A stretch of 15,020 bases of DNA from positions 1 through 15,020 of the forward strand of contig JAHIVS010000674.1 in NCBI GenBank assembly GCA_018816605.1, written 5' to 3'. Position numbers and translations under genes: made by a program. A model generated the notes under the pieces. That model saw only the letters and a list, made by a program, of their open reading frames with translations. It was not told the origin of the DNA and made no database searches. The stretch is from Pseudomonadota bacterium (lineage in GTDB: Bacteria; Desulfobacterota; Desulfobacteria; Desulfobacterales; Desulfobacteraceae). Within the stretch, counting starts at the first letter, position 1. Each line of letters starts with the position of its first letter. This document shows, piece after piece, positions 1-6,725 of the stretch.

Positions 1-197
1 GAATGAAAAGAGGTCGCGCTGTTTTTAATGGCCGTCAAAAACCATCTGTAGTGCTTACTTTTTTTAAACGCGTCAGCCCCGGTTACCAGGAGCAGGTTGC
101 TTCCAAAGCCATTGATCAGCCGGGGAAGCACCTTAAATTTACCAGCGCCAAAATGCACAACCGGATTTGAAGTGAATTTAAACTCAAAGGGATTCAT
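1..197 (-). CDS. Iron-containing alcohol dehydrogenase, N-terminal part (runs off left edge)
   Basis: The first 65 codons of a minus-strand gene are present and continue past the left edge. The translation begins MNPFEFKFTSNPVVHFGAG and continues with a KVLPRL segment and LLLVTGADAF. This is the usual opening of iron-containing alcohol dehydrogenases: a short strand, the FGxG turn, then the first strand of the NAD(P)-binding fold. These enzymes interconvert alcohols and aldehydes with NAD(P)H and a divalent metal; the metal ligands lie beyond the window, so substrate and activity cannot be judged. The ATG (195-197) lies inside the 3' end of dsrN, a 14-base overlap that suggests translational coupling and places the gene at the end of the dsr transcript. 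There is only a weak GGA ribosome-binding site. A 55-codon open frame on the opposite strand (3-170) is a shadow. Confidence 0.8.
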   Translation of the reverse strand, partial: MNPFEFKFTSNPVVHFGAGKFKVLPRLINGFGSNLLLVTGADAFKKSKHYRWFLTAIKNSATSFH

Positions 198-1599
198 GAT
201 CCATTAATGCCGCTTTATACGCCCGGGCCTTATTGACCAGTGATGGCGCCCAGGAGACGGACCCCAGTGCGTGAATGTGGGTATAGGTGCCAAAGGTGTT
301 GTTTTTGAAAAATCCATCCTTCTTTTCAAGAATCCCCTTGCCCCTTTCCATGCGAAAGGCCATTTCGTGGTCCTGGTAATCAATGGAAAGTACCTTGGAA
401 TACCGAAATTCATGCCCCTTTAAGACCTCCCCTTTTTTATAAAAAGGGTTGTCATTGGCTACTTGAACCCGGGTATAGCCATGACCTTGTGGTTTTTCGG
501 ACAAACCGAACCGGATGGGCAGAATACCGGTCATGGGATATTCGATGTTGGAAAGCCGGATGCTGTCTCCCAGATAGATCAATCCCCCGCATTCGGCATA
601 AATGGGCAGGCCTTTTCTGGACAACACCTTAAGATTGTCCCGGAAGGCTTGATTTTGGGCGAGTTGGGGGGCATGGGTTTCAGGAAATCCGCCGCCCATG
701 TAGATGGCATGTACATCCGGGATGCGTTCTTCTTTCAGGGGGCTTAAAAACAGAATTTCAGCCCCGAGGTTTTTTAAGGCTTCCAGGTTGTCGGGATAGT
801 AAAACTGAAAGGCAGAGTCCCGTATCACACCGATGGTGACCGGATCATCCTGTCTGGCGACCGGCAGATCCACATCAAATGAAAGGGACTTGGGTTCCTG
901 GGAGGCGATGGTTTTATATAAAAGCTCCAGGTTGATATTTTTTTCGGCAACGGTCATGGCGGCTTCAATTGCCTTTTCCGAAAAGCTGTGCTCTTCAGAG
1001 GTCACAAGCCCCATATGACGCTCCGGGAAATCCTTGGCCGCAAGTTTGGGTATGGCCCCAAATACCGGGACATTGCAAAACCGATCAATACTGGCCCGGA
1101 CTTTGTCCTCATGGCGTTTGCCGGCCACCTGGTTGAGCACCACCCCGCAGATACGGACATCCGGATCAAACTGAACACAGCCCATGAGGAGAGCCGCCAT
1201 GGTGCGGGTACTTTTGGTACAGTCCAGCACCAGCAGTACCGGCAGGTCCAATAATTTTGCCAGTTCCGATGTGGAGGTGGATCCGTTTATATCAATACCG
1301 TCAAAAAGGCCGCGGTTGCCTTCCACCACGGCAATATCCGAATCGTTGGAATGTAGATAATAGGAATTTTGAACAACTTCAGGATAACACAGAAAGGTAT
1401 CCAGATTATAACAGGGACGACCGGCTGCCTTTGAAAGCCAGCCGGCGTCAATATAATCAGGTCCCTTCTTAAAGGCAGAGACCCGAATTCCTGAGTTTTT
1501 CCATGCCGCTGTTATCCCCAGGGATATAATTGTCTTGCCTGAGCCGCCCCTGAGACCTGCAATTACGATTCCAGGGACTTTTTTAACAACCGTTTGCAT
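184..1599 (-). CDS. dsrN: Cobyrinate a,c-diamide synthase family protein, DsrN (siroheme amidation)
   Basis: This is a 471-residue CbiA/CobB-type ATP-dependent amidotransferase. The P-loop GLRGGSGKT is at residues 15-23. The C-terminal class I glutamine amidotransferase domain shows MGGGFPE near 301, the nucleophile Cys337 in YAECGG, GHEFRYS near 395 and THIHALG near 440. In cobalamin synthesis this family amidates the a and c acetate side chains. In sulfate reducers and sulfur oxidisers the dsr-linked copy is named DsrN and is thought to convert siroheme to the siroheme amide of DsrAB; that role is inferred from its position after dsrABD. The ATG at 1597-1599 gives the conserved start MQTVVKKVPG and leaves 19 bases after the dsrD stop. 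The frame stays open to 1716, but that longer form would overlap dsrD by 98 bases. No clear Shine-Dalgarno is visible, so translation may depend on dsrD. Confidence 0.88.
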   Translation of the reverse strand: MQTVVKKVPGIVIAGLRGGSGKTIISLGITAAWKNSGIRVSAFKKGPDYIDAGWLSKAAGRPCYNLDTFLCYPEVVQNSYYLHSNDSDIAVVEGNRGLFDGIDINGSTSTSELAKLLDLPVLLVLDCTKSTRTMAALLMGCVQFDPDVRICGVVLNQVAGKRHEDKVRASIDRFCNVPVFGAIPKLAAKDFPERHMGLVTSEEHSFSEKAIEAAMTVAEKNINLELLYKTIASQEPKSLSFDVDLPVARQDDPVTIGVIRDSAFQFYYPDNLEALKNLGAEILFLSPLKEERIPDVHAIYMGGGFPETHAPQLAQNQAFRDNLKVLSRKGLPIYAECGGLIYLGDSIRLSNIEYPMTGILPIRFGLSEKPQGHGYTRVQVANDNPFYKKGEVLKGHEFRYSKVLSIDYQDHEMAFRMERGKGILEKKDGFFKNNTFGTYTHIHALGSVSWAPSLVNKARAYKAALMDHESL

Positions 1600-1618
1600 G
1601 GATAGGTTTAATGTATTC

Positions 1619-1876
1619 TTATTCTTCGCCTTCGGACGAATGTTGGATCCCGGCACCTTTGAGTCCGTACATGGTTGTACTTCCTGAAGACCAGTATTCA
1701 AGCACTTCAGCTTCAACCATTTTATTGATTACTTTTTTAATATCTCTTGGTTTGTCATCGGGAAAAACCTTGGCAAAATCTTTGAAATAAAACTTTGTTT
1801 TGCTGCCGGCTTTTTTTGTCATCCACTCCACAACTGCTTTTGTGGCGGCGTCTTTGTCTGCAAGAAGATCACTCAT
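1619..1876 (-). CDS. dsrD: Dissimilatory sulfite reductase-associated protein DsrD
   Basis: This is an 85-residue, highly charged winged-helix-type protein matching DsrD of sulfate reducers (usually about 78 residues). Typical segments are TKFYFKDFAKVFPD near residues 28-41, DIKKVINKMVEAEVLEYWSSGSTTMYGLKG in the second half (the recognition-helix and wing region), and a short acidic tail ending EGEE. DsrD is cytoplasmic and has been described as an allosteric activator of DsrAB rather than a DNA-binding regulator. The ATG at 1874-1876 is preferred because AAAGGAG ends 7 bases before it. A second in-frame ATG two codons upstream (1880-1882) lies only one base from that site. The gene is separated from dsrB by 100 bases holding a strong stem-loop, and dsrN follows after 19 bases. 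Confidence 0.95.
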   Translation of the reverse strand: MSDLLADKDAATKAVVEWMTKKAGSKTKFYFKDFAKVFPDDKPRDIKKVINKMVEAEVLEYWSSGSTTMYGLKGAGIQHSSEGEE

Positions 1877-1887
1877 TGTCATGCTCC

Positions 1888-1899
1888 TTTGATATCAAA
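1888..1899. repeat. 12-bp perfect palindrome next to the dsrD ribosome-binding site
   Basis: TTTGATATCAAA reads identically on both strands. On the mRNA strand its last three bases (AAA) run directly into the GGAG of the dsrD ribosome-binding site. It has no spacer, so it does not fit an FNR or CRP site (TTGAT-N4-ATCAA). A role as an operator or translational element is possible but unproven. Confidence 0.45.
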
Positions 1900-1905
1900 T
1901 GGATG

Positions 1906-1934
1906 AGCCGAAGAGCCCAAAAGGCTCTCCGGCT
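1906..1934 (-). promoter_or_regulatory. Strong intercistronic stem-loop between dsrB and dsrD
   Basis: On the transcribed strand, AGCCGGAGAGCC pairs with GGCTCTTCGGCT across a five-base loop (TTTTG). This gives 12 base pairs with one G-U wobble. It lies about 40 bases past the dsrB stop and 30 bases before the dsrD start. The downstream arm is followed by CATCCATTTG, not a run of T, so it is not a classical intrinsic terminator. It may be a 3' stabiliser, processing site or partial attenuator that lets dsrAB exceed dsrD in message level; that role is inference. Confidence 0.75.
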
Positions 1935-1976
1935 TTATCATCGTATATAACAGGTAAAGTTCAATAACAAATCTTA

Positions 1977-3125
1977 TTAGAACTTAAACTGAGTTGACTG
2001 ACGCCAGCTCATATATGCCTGCTGACGGAAATCATCGATCAGGTGGTGGGTGAATTCAAGCTCACATACTTCGAAGAATTTTTCCCATCCGATTCTCTCG
2101 GCCCAGTCACCCAGACGCTCATACTTGTTAGCACCATTTGAATAGGCGTTAACCATCTGATTGATCGCCTTTGTCATGGAAGGCCAGCGGGGCATTTCAT
2201 TGGGCAGAAAGGCCACAACAACTTTAGAGAACTTGGGATCGGAAATTCTGTTGGAAACCTTGCCGCCCGCCATGAGAACAATACCATCACCCACTGTATC
2301 GGCCAGGGGCATGGAAGGACACATGGTATAGCAGTTACCGCAATACATGCATCTTTCGTTCTTAACTTCAACCGATTTTACTTCGGTGCCGTTGGCCAAT
2401 TTTACTTTGGACGGTTTGATGGCAGCTGTGGGGCAGGAAGAAACAGCCAAAGGAATTTCACACACCTTGTCCAGGTATTCATGATCCAGCATTGGCGGTT
2501 TTCTGTGATATCCGAGGATGGCAATATCAGAGCAATGAACCGCACCGCACATGTTCAGGCAGCAGGCCATGGAAACCCTCAGCTGTGCCGGAAGTCTCAT
2601 GTCCTGGAAATCGGCAAACAATTCATCCATGGTTGCCTTTACCGTACCGGAAGCATCGGTCGCAGGGGTATGGCAATGCAGCCAGCCCTGGGTATGAACA
2701 ATGTTGGTAATACCGGCACCGGTTCCGCCAATGGGGAACTTAAAGGAACCACCGGCAAATTTTCTGGCGGCCAGATCATTTTTCAGGGGTTCTACTTTTT
2801 CTTTGGAATCCACCATGAACTCAATATTGTTACGGGTGGTAAACCGGACATGACCGTCACAATGTTTATCGGCAATATCACAGATTTCATTGATAAGGCC
2901 GGTAGACATCAAACGCGCACCACCGACTCTTACGGTATACAATTGGTCTCCTGACTCCGCCACATGTACAAGCACGCCGGGCTCAAGAATTTCGTGATGA
3001 GACCATTTTCCCTTGTTTTTCTTGATAACAGGAGGATAAAATTCGTTATGGTCCCTCGGACCGATGTCAGTGATTCTATTTTCCATCGGCTTGGCTGGAT
3101 TATAACCAGTAGAAATAAATGCCAT
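1977..3125 (-). CDS. dsrB: Dissimilatory (bi)sulfite reductase beta subunit DsrB
   Basis: This is a 382-residue, full-length catalytic beta subunit. DsrA2B2 reduces sulfite with six electrons in the cytoplasm, passing through the DsrC trisulfide. The siroheme-[4Fe-4S] ligands are present: Cys151 (LHCHTP), Cys188 and Cys189 ([10 protein letters not shown]) and Cys193, matching the known DsrB numbering. An inserted ferredoxin domain follows, with Cys231 and [12 protein letters not shown] at 259-270. The C-terminal segment is basic and aromatic, as in other sulfate reducers. The gene starts 15 bases after dsrA. The ribosome-binding site AAGGGAG is visible just before the ATG. The gene is intact, so the organism should be a functional sulfite respirer. 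Confidence 0.98.
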   Translation of the reverse strand: MAFISTGYNPAKPMENRITDIGPRDHNEFYPPVIKKNKGKWSHHEILEPGVLVHVAESGDQLYTVRVGGARLMSTGLINEICDIADKHCDGHVRFTTRNNIEFMVDSKEKVEPLKNDLAARKFAGGSFKFPIGGTGAGITNIVHTQGWLHCHTPATDASGTVKATMDELFADFQDMRLPAQLRVSMACCLNMCGAVHCSDIAILGYHRKPPMLDHEYLDKVCEIPLAVSSCPTAAIKPSKVKLANGTEVKSVEVKNERCMYCGNCYTMCPSMPLADTVGDGIVLMAGGKVSNRISDPKFSKVVVAFLPNEMPRWPSMTKAINQMVNAYSNGANKYERLGDWAERIGWEKFFEVCELEFTHHLIDDFRQQAYMSWRQSTQFKF

Positions 3126-3140
3126 TATAATTCTCCCTTT

Positions 3141-4469
3141 CTATCTTAAATGGTGTTTTCTGTATTCTTCAACATCACGTTCCCAGCCGCCTTCAACCTC
3201 ATCTTCCTTCCAGAAGATATAGGGGTTGGTTCTCGGGTATTGTACGTGCTGTGGCATTGCCTCGATACCAGTTACTTCAAGAAGCTTCTGGAATCCCTGA
3301 CGCATGATCAGTTCACCAAGTCTTTCACGGTTCTTGCCTTCTTCCATCCACCAATCCCAAACATTTTCGATAACTTCTGTGATGGCTTCGTAATCATTGT
3401 CAGCATTGACTTCGATAAAGGGAACCAGCAGAGAACCCATCTGGGCACCATCAAGGATGGGGGCCTTTGCACCCACCAGAATGGAACAACCCGTTTCTTT
3501 ACCGATTTTAAGGGCTCTTGGCATTACATTGATACAATGCATGCAGCGGGTACAATTGGCATTGTCAATGAACAATTTTTTATTTTTAAACTGCATACAT
3601 TTTGTGGGGCAAAGACCGGTCACTTCTTTTTCAATGTCAAAGGGACCCCAGTCTTTGCTGCCTTTATATGCACCGGCATTTGCAGGGTAAGCGGCGTCAT
3701 TTTCAACATATTTATTGACTGCATCCTGATCGATCCGGATATCATCTTTCCAGGTACCGATAAAGGACATGTCAGACCGTGCAATGGAAGCCACGCAGCA
3801 GTTGGGGCAGCCATCCAGTTTGAATTTAAACTTGTAGGGGAATGCAGGTCTATGGAGCTCATCCTGATACTCATTGGTCAAGAAATAAACCAATGCATTG
3901 GTGTCATAGCAGGCATATTCACATCTGGACTGGCCCAGGCAATCGGCAGGTGTTCTCAGGTTGGAACCTGATCCGCCAAGATCCTGATTCATGTCATGGG
4001 TCAATGTGTGGAAGATTTCTTCCAGCTGGGGAGTCGTGGTTCCCAGAAGGATGATATCACCGGTGGCGCCATGCATATTGGTAACCCCGGAGCCTCTGAA
4101 ATCCCATAGTTTGGTCAGGGCTCTCAGGTAGTCTGTTTTATAGTATTTACCAGCAGGCTGGGCGATACGCATGGTATGGAAATGCTGTACACCCGGAAAC
4201 ATTGTCGGCTGATCACAATATCTGCCGATAACACCACCGCCATAACCGAAAACGCCAACGATACCGCCATGTTTCCAGTGAGTTCTGCCATGCTTGTAAG
4301 AAAGCTCCAGAACGCCCAAAAGATCTTCTACCGCATCCACGGGAATTTGGAATTCAACACCTTCTACATTCTTTGCTCTTCGTTCAGCCTGGTCTTTCAG
4401 GTCTGAGACAAAGCTAGGCCATGGGCCGGATTCCAGCTGGTCCAGTAAAGGAGTCTTATGTTTTGCCAT
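3141..4469 (-). CDS. dsrA: Dissimilatory (bi)sulfite reductase alpha subunit DsrA
   Basis: This is a 442-residue, full-length alpha subunit, partner of DsrB in the A2B2 enzyme. The siroheme/[4Fe-4S] cysteines Cys177 and Cys183 (CLGQSRCEYACYDTNA) and Cys221 and Cys225 (CPNCCVASIARSD) match the numbering of the sulfate-reducer enzymes. The inserted ferredoxin domain has CPTKC at 287-291 and CTRCMHCINVMP at 306-317. The start is set by a strong GGAGGT six bases before the ATG. It is the first gene of the dsrABDN unit, and a sigma70-like promoter lies about 150 bases upstream. These are reductive, bacterial-type sequence features; nothing suggests the oxidative (reverse) DsrAB, though only a tree could prove that. 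Confidence 0.98.
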   Translation of the reverse strand: MAKHKTPLLDQLESGPWPSFVSDLKDQAERRAKNVEGVEFQIPVDAVEDLLGVLELSYKHGRTHWKHGGIVGVFGYGGGVIGRYCDQPTMFPGVQHFHTMRIAQPAGKYYKTDYLRALTKLWDFRGSGVTNMHGATGDIILLGTTTPQLEEIFHTLTHDMNQDLGGSGSNLRTPADCLGQSRCEYACYDTNALVYFLTNEYQDELHRPAFPYKFKFKLDGCPNCCVASIARSDMSFIGTWKDDIRIDQDAVNKYVENDAAYPANAGAYKGSKDWGPFDIEKEVTGLCPTKCMQFKNKKLFIDNANCTRCMHCINVMPRALKIGKETGCSILVGAKAPILDGAQMGSLLVPFIEVNADNDYEAITEVIENVWDWWMEEGKNRERLGELIMRQGFQKLLEVTGIEAMPQHVQYPRTNPYIFWKEDEVEGGWERDVEEYRKHHLR

Positions 4470-4506
4470 TTACTTACCTCCGTTAATAGTTAATTTACAC
4501 TCAATT

Positions 4507-4534
4507 AATGAAAAGATTTTCCAAACTCTTCATT
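4507..4534 (-). promoter_or_regulatory. Potential stem-loop in the dsrA leader, near the start codon
   Basis: On the transcribed strand, AATGAAGAG can pair with CTTTTCATT over nine positions, one of them a G-U wobble, across a ten-base loop. It ends 37 bases before the dsrA ATG and about 20 bases before its ribosome-binding site. It is A+T rich and so only moderately stable. A regulatory role is inference. Confidence 0.45.
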
Positions 4535-4552
4535 CAATAATCTAATTTCCTA

Positions 4553-4576
4553 ATATTCCAAAAGGTTATGGAATAT
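4553..4576 (-). promoter_or_regulatory. Inverted repeat in the dsrA leader
   Basis: ATATTCCA and TGGAATAT are perfect 8-base inverted arms separated by eight bases. The repeat sits about 35 bases downstream of the predicted transcription start of dsrA. It could be an operator for a dimeric regulator or an RNA hairpin. It does not resemble Rex (TTGTNAA-type), HcpR or FNR sites as I know them. Function unassigned. Confidence 0.45.
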
Positions 4577-4618
4577 CCACCATTTCAGAATAAACACCTT
4601 ACGCAAAATAACATTGCA

Positions 4619-4647
4619 GATATAGAATTTCTATTTCCACATGTCAA
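4619..4647 (-). promoter_or_regulatory. Sigma70-like promoter of dsrABDN
   Basis: On the minus strand a perfect -35 box TTGACA (4642-4647) is followed by a 17-base spacer and TATATC (4619-4624; four of six consensus bases). Transcription would start near 4612, giving a leader of about 140 bases before dsrA. The TGA stop codon of the upstream gene (4644-4646) lies within the -35 box, so upstream readthrough and the dsr promoter are tightly juxtaposed. Confidence 0.7.
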
Positions 4648-5858
4648 TAAAAATCCTGCGGCCTGCCTTTTTTAAACAGAGAATGAAGTGCACTGCTGTG
4701 GGAAGCAAGATGCGCCTCTGCCAGAGAAAATTCCGAGGCATTCGGAGGCCATGCCTGAATAAGATTCACCAGAATCTCCTGCAGCTGTTCTTGGCTGAAG
4801 CCGGCCAGAAACGCTGCAAAAATATTTTCCAGTCCTTTTGTACCGCCCAGGGCCTGGGAAGTCTGCCCCGACCTATCGCCCAGACTTCGCAAAAACCCAT
4901 GGACCGTGGCCGTCAGTACCGGTTCTTCCAAAAAAACCGGATTTCCGACGCCATCCAGACGGTCCAGGCGCATCCTAAGGGTCAAATTCAAAAAGAAAAA
5001 AAGAAGGGCGGGCAGAACATTGTCCTTGGGGTCTGTCGCCGGATCAAATTCCATCAAGGGCTGATAGCCGCGCACAGTAATCAGTTTAACGGGCAGCCCC
5101 TCCACCAGTGGGTTTACCACAAAATCTCCGGCAGCATGATGCCAGGGGGAAATCTGCTCACCTGTAAGAGCATTGTAATGGGCCGCAAGGATATAGGCGA
5201 CCTGTTCATATATGGCCTTTGCCCTTTCCAGGGAAAGATACGCAACCCTTCCGCCGGACTCCCAGACGGCAATCTGCCGTTTTCCCTGGGCCTCTGAAAC
5301 GTGGAACTCCCGGTATCCTTCAAACCATTCTCCAAGGAAAAAACCCAGGGGTCTTTTTTTCAGGCTTGAATTTTCCGGTTTCACGGGTTCAAGGGTCTGG
5401 ACCCCAGCCCCAAAGACCCTGGGTGTGTGGACTCCGGACAGCCTTTTTTCAAAACCGGCCAGCAGGCGGTATTCTTTTTCGATCAGGGCAAGGCCTGGTT
5501 CTGAAACCGCCCCGTTCAATACAAAGGAAACCCGCCGACCTGTTTCCGATGCCACTGTCACCCGGAGGGGATGATAAAAGGCTCCATGTTTTTCAAGGAA
5601 GAGGTCCACTGTTCGGATGGGGCCGCACTCCTTGCCAGCCATGGCGGAAAAGGCTGAAAAAAGCATACGGCCGTCCGCCTTTTGGAGAAAGCTTCCGGCC
5701 GCCGTAAAATAATCTCCAATGGTCAGGCCAGGTCTTGGGACCTGCTTTGAAAACCCGGAGGATTTCCCGGACAGGGGCATCTGCCACAAAAAACTTTCCG
5801 GCCCGATACCGCCATCTTCTCCCGGAATATAAAAAGAAAAAACAGGGGCGGGGCTCAT
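4644..5858 (-). CDS. Conserved-looking protein of unknown function upstream of dsrA (possibly kinase-like fold)
   Basis: This is a 404-residue soluble protein with no signal peptide or convincing membrane helix. I do not recognise a named family. Some segments recall the protein-kinase/aminoglycoside-phosphotransferase fold in order: VSFVLNG followed by an EKEYRLL helix (110-134), TPRVFGAG (145-152), a hinge-like FFLGEWFEGYREFHVS (173-188), a helix containing AAHYNAL (225-231), then PWHHAAGDFVVNP (238-250), which resembles a catalytic-loop H-x-D arrangement. The classical DFG is not evident, so catalytic activity is doubtful. Its ATG overlaps the stop of the TPR gene as ATGA (4-base overlap), so the two are co-translated. 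It ends 174 bases before dsrA. A role linked to sulfite reductase is suggested only by position. Confidence 0.7.
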   Translation of the reverse strand: MSPAPVFSFYIPGEDGGIGPESFLWQMPLSGKSSGFSKQVPRPGLTIGDYFTAAGSFLQKADGRMLFSAFSAMAGKECGPIRTVDLFLEKHGAFYHPLRVTVASETGRRVSFVLNGAVSEPGLALIEKEYRLLAGFEKRLSGVHTPRVFGAGVQTLEPVKPENSSLKKRPLGFFLGEWFEGYREFHVSEAQGKRQIAVWESGGRVAYLSLERAKAIYEQVAYILAAHYNALTGEQISPWHHAAGDFVVNPLVEGLPVKLITVRGYQPLMEFDPATDPKDNVLPALLFFFLNLTLRMRLDRLDGVGNPVFLEEPVLTATVHGFLRSLGDRSGQTSQALGGTKGLENIFAAFLAGFSQEQLQEILVNLIQAWPPNASEFSLAEAHLASHSSALHSLFKKGRPQDFY

Positions 5859-6532
5859 GCCTTTCTATGGGGGGCCAGTTCATCCAGAAGTGCCGGGGCC
5901 ACTTCAAACCCCAGCTTGACCGCCGCATCACAATGGACAATGGCTTTCTCGTATTCTCCGAGCTCAAGATATCCAACGGCCAGGTTGTTATGGGCAATGG
6001 GAAACTGCCTCTCAACAGACAGGGCTTCAAGGTTGGCCTTGATGCTTTCGGCAAACAGTCCTTTCATAAAATAGGCCGTTCCCAGGGTGGTATAGGCCTG
6101 GATAAACTTCTGGTTATGGATAATGGCCTTTCTCAGATTTTTAATGGCTTTGTCCACCTTTTCCTCGTCTTGCTTGGCATCTTTCCCATCCACCAGCTGA
6201 AGCAGCACAAACCCCATGTTGGCATACCCTTCTGCAAATCCGGAACGTGCTTTTGTTGCCCTCTGGTTAAACCGGTAGCAGCCTTCCAGATCTTTTTTCT
6301 GCAAACAGATACCGCCAAGGAGTACATAGGCTTCCGCCAGACTGGGACTGCAGTCAATAGCCTCGTGGAGCACTTTTTCAGCTTCGGCATATTCTTGTTT
6401 CCCCATGAGGGCCACAGCCAGATTGTAATGGGTGGTGCCGCATTCGGTATTTTTGGCCAATTGAGACCTCAAGACGGCTATCTGCTCATCCGCATTGTTT
6501 GGCAAATGACTCGGGCTCTGATCTTCTGACAT
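5855..6532 (-). CDS. Tetratricopeptide repeat (TPR) protein
   Basis: This is a 225-residue protein built almost entirely of TPR units, at roughly residues 32-65, 66-99, 100-143 (carrying an extra charged loop), 144-177 and 178-211. Typical positions are visible: HYNLAVALMGKQEYAEAEKVL, AYTTLGTAYFMKGLFAESI and AHNNLAVGYLELGEYEKAI. There is no signal peptide, so it should be cytoplasmic, and TPR domains normally serve as protein-binding scaffolds. The start at 6532 follows AAGGAG with a six-base gap. The frame remains open 47 codons further upstream, but that extension has no ribosome-binding site and would cover the promoter. It is the first gene of a two-gene unit that reads toward dsrA. The partner protein is unknown, perhaps the overlapping downstream product. 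Confidence 0.9.
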   Translation of the reverse strand: MSEDQSPSHLPNNADEQIAVLRSQLAKNTECGTTHYNLAVALMGKQEYAEAEKVLHEAIDCSPSLAEAYVLLGGICLQKKDLEGCYRFNQRATKARSGFAEGYANMGFVLLQLVDGKDAKQDEEKVDKAIKNLRKAIIHNQKFIQAYTTLGTAYFMKGLFAESIKANLEALSVERQFPIAHNNLAVGYLELGEYEKAIVHCDAAVKLGFEVAPALLDELAPHRKA

Positions 6533-6582
6533 ATATAACTCCTTAAATCTATTTTTGTATTGTTTTCTGTCCGAAACCCTAT

Positions 6583-6610
6583 ATAATAGTACCCTCAATA
6601 CAGGTGTCAA
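6583..6610 (-). promoter_or_regulatory. Sigma70-like promoter of the TPR gene unit
   Basis: On the minus strand TTGACA (6605-6610), a 16-base spacer and TATTAT (6583-6588; five of six consensus bases) form a near-ideal promoter, about 45 bases before the TPR ribosome-binding site. The remainder of this divergent gap (6533-6725) must also hold the dapA promoter. I found only weak candidates there, with TATACA or TACAAT near 6701-6708 and no good -35. Confidence 0.75.
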
Positions 6611-6725
6611 GGCATTGATCCGAATAATAAATCTTGAACCCCTACCCCACTTGTGGTAGCACCTGATTACCAACTACGCAAGTTTAAGTATCATTATTTT
6701 TATACAATTCAGGAGTTAAGTCGTT

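Noticed and set aside
3..170. A 55-codon plus-strand open frame at the left edge
   Set aside because: It is antisense to a frame that clearly encodes the N-terminus of an iron-containing alcohol dehydrogenase and overlaps it fully.
1600..1716. Longer start for dsrN
   Set aside because: It would overlap dsrD by 98 bases and adds residues absent from the family; the shorter start gives the conserved N-terminus.
1888..1899. FNR/CRP-type site at TTTGATATCAAA
   Set aside because: The half-sites abut without the four-base spacer and the element lies inside an operon, downstream of its promoter.
3150..3971. A 273-codon plus-strand frame inside dsrA
   Set aside because: It is antisense to the unmistakable dsrA coding sequence and shows no protein family features.
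6644..6662. Imperfect hairpin CTACCCCAC...GTGGTAG as a terminator between divergent genes
   Set aside because: It is short, bulged and has no T-run, and no transcript is expected to end there.
6533..6673. Longer start for the TPR protein
   Set aside because: The extension has no ribosome-binding site and covers the promoter; AAGGAG is correctly placed before the shorter start.
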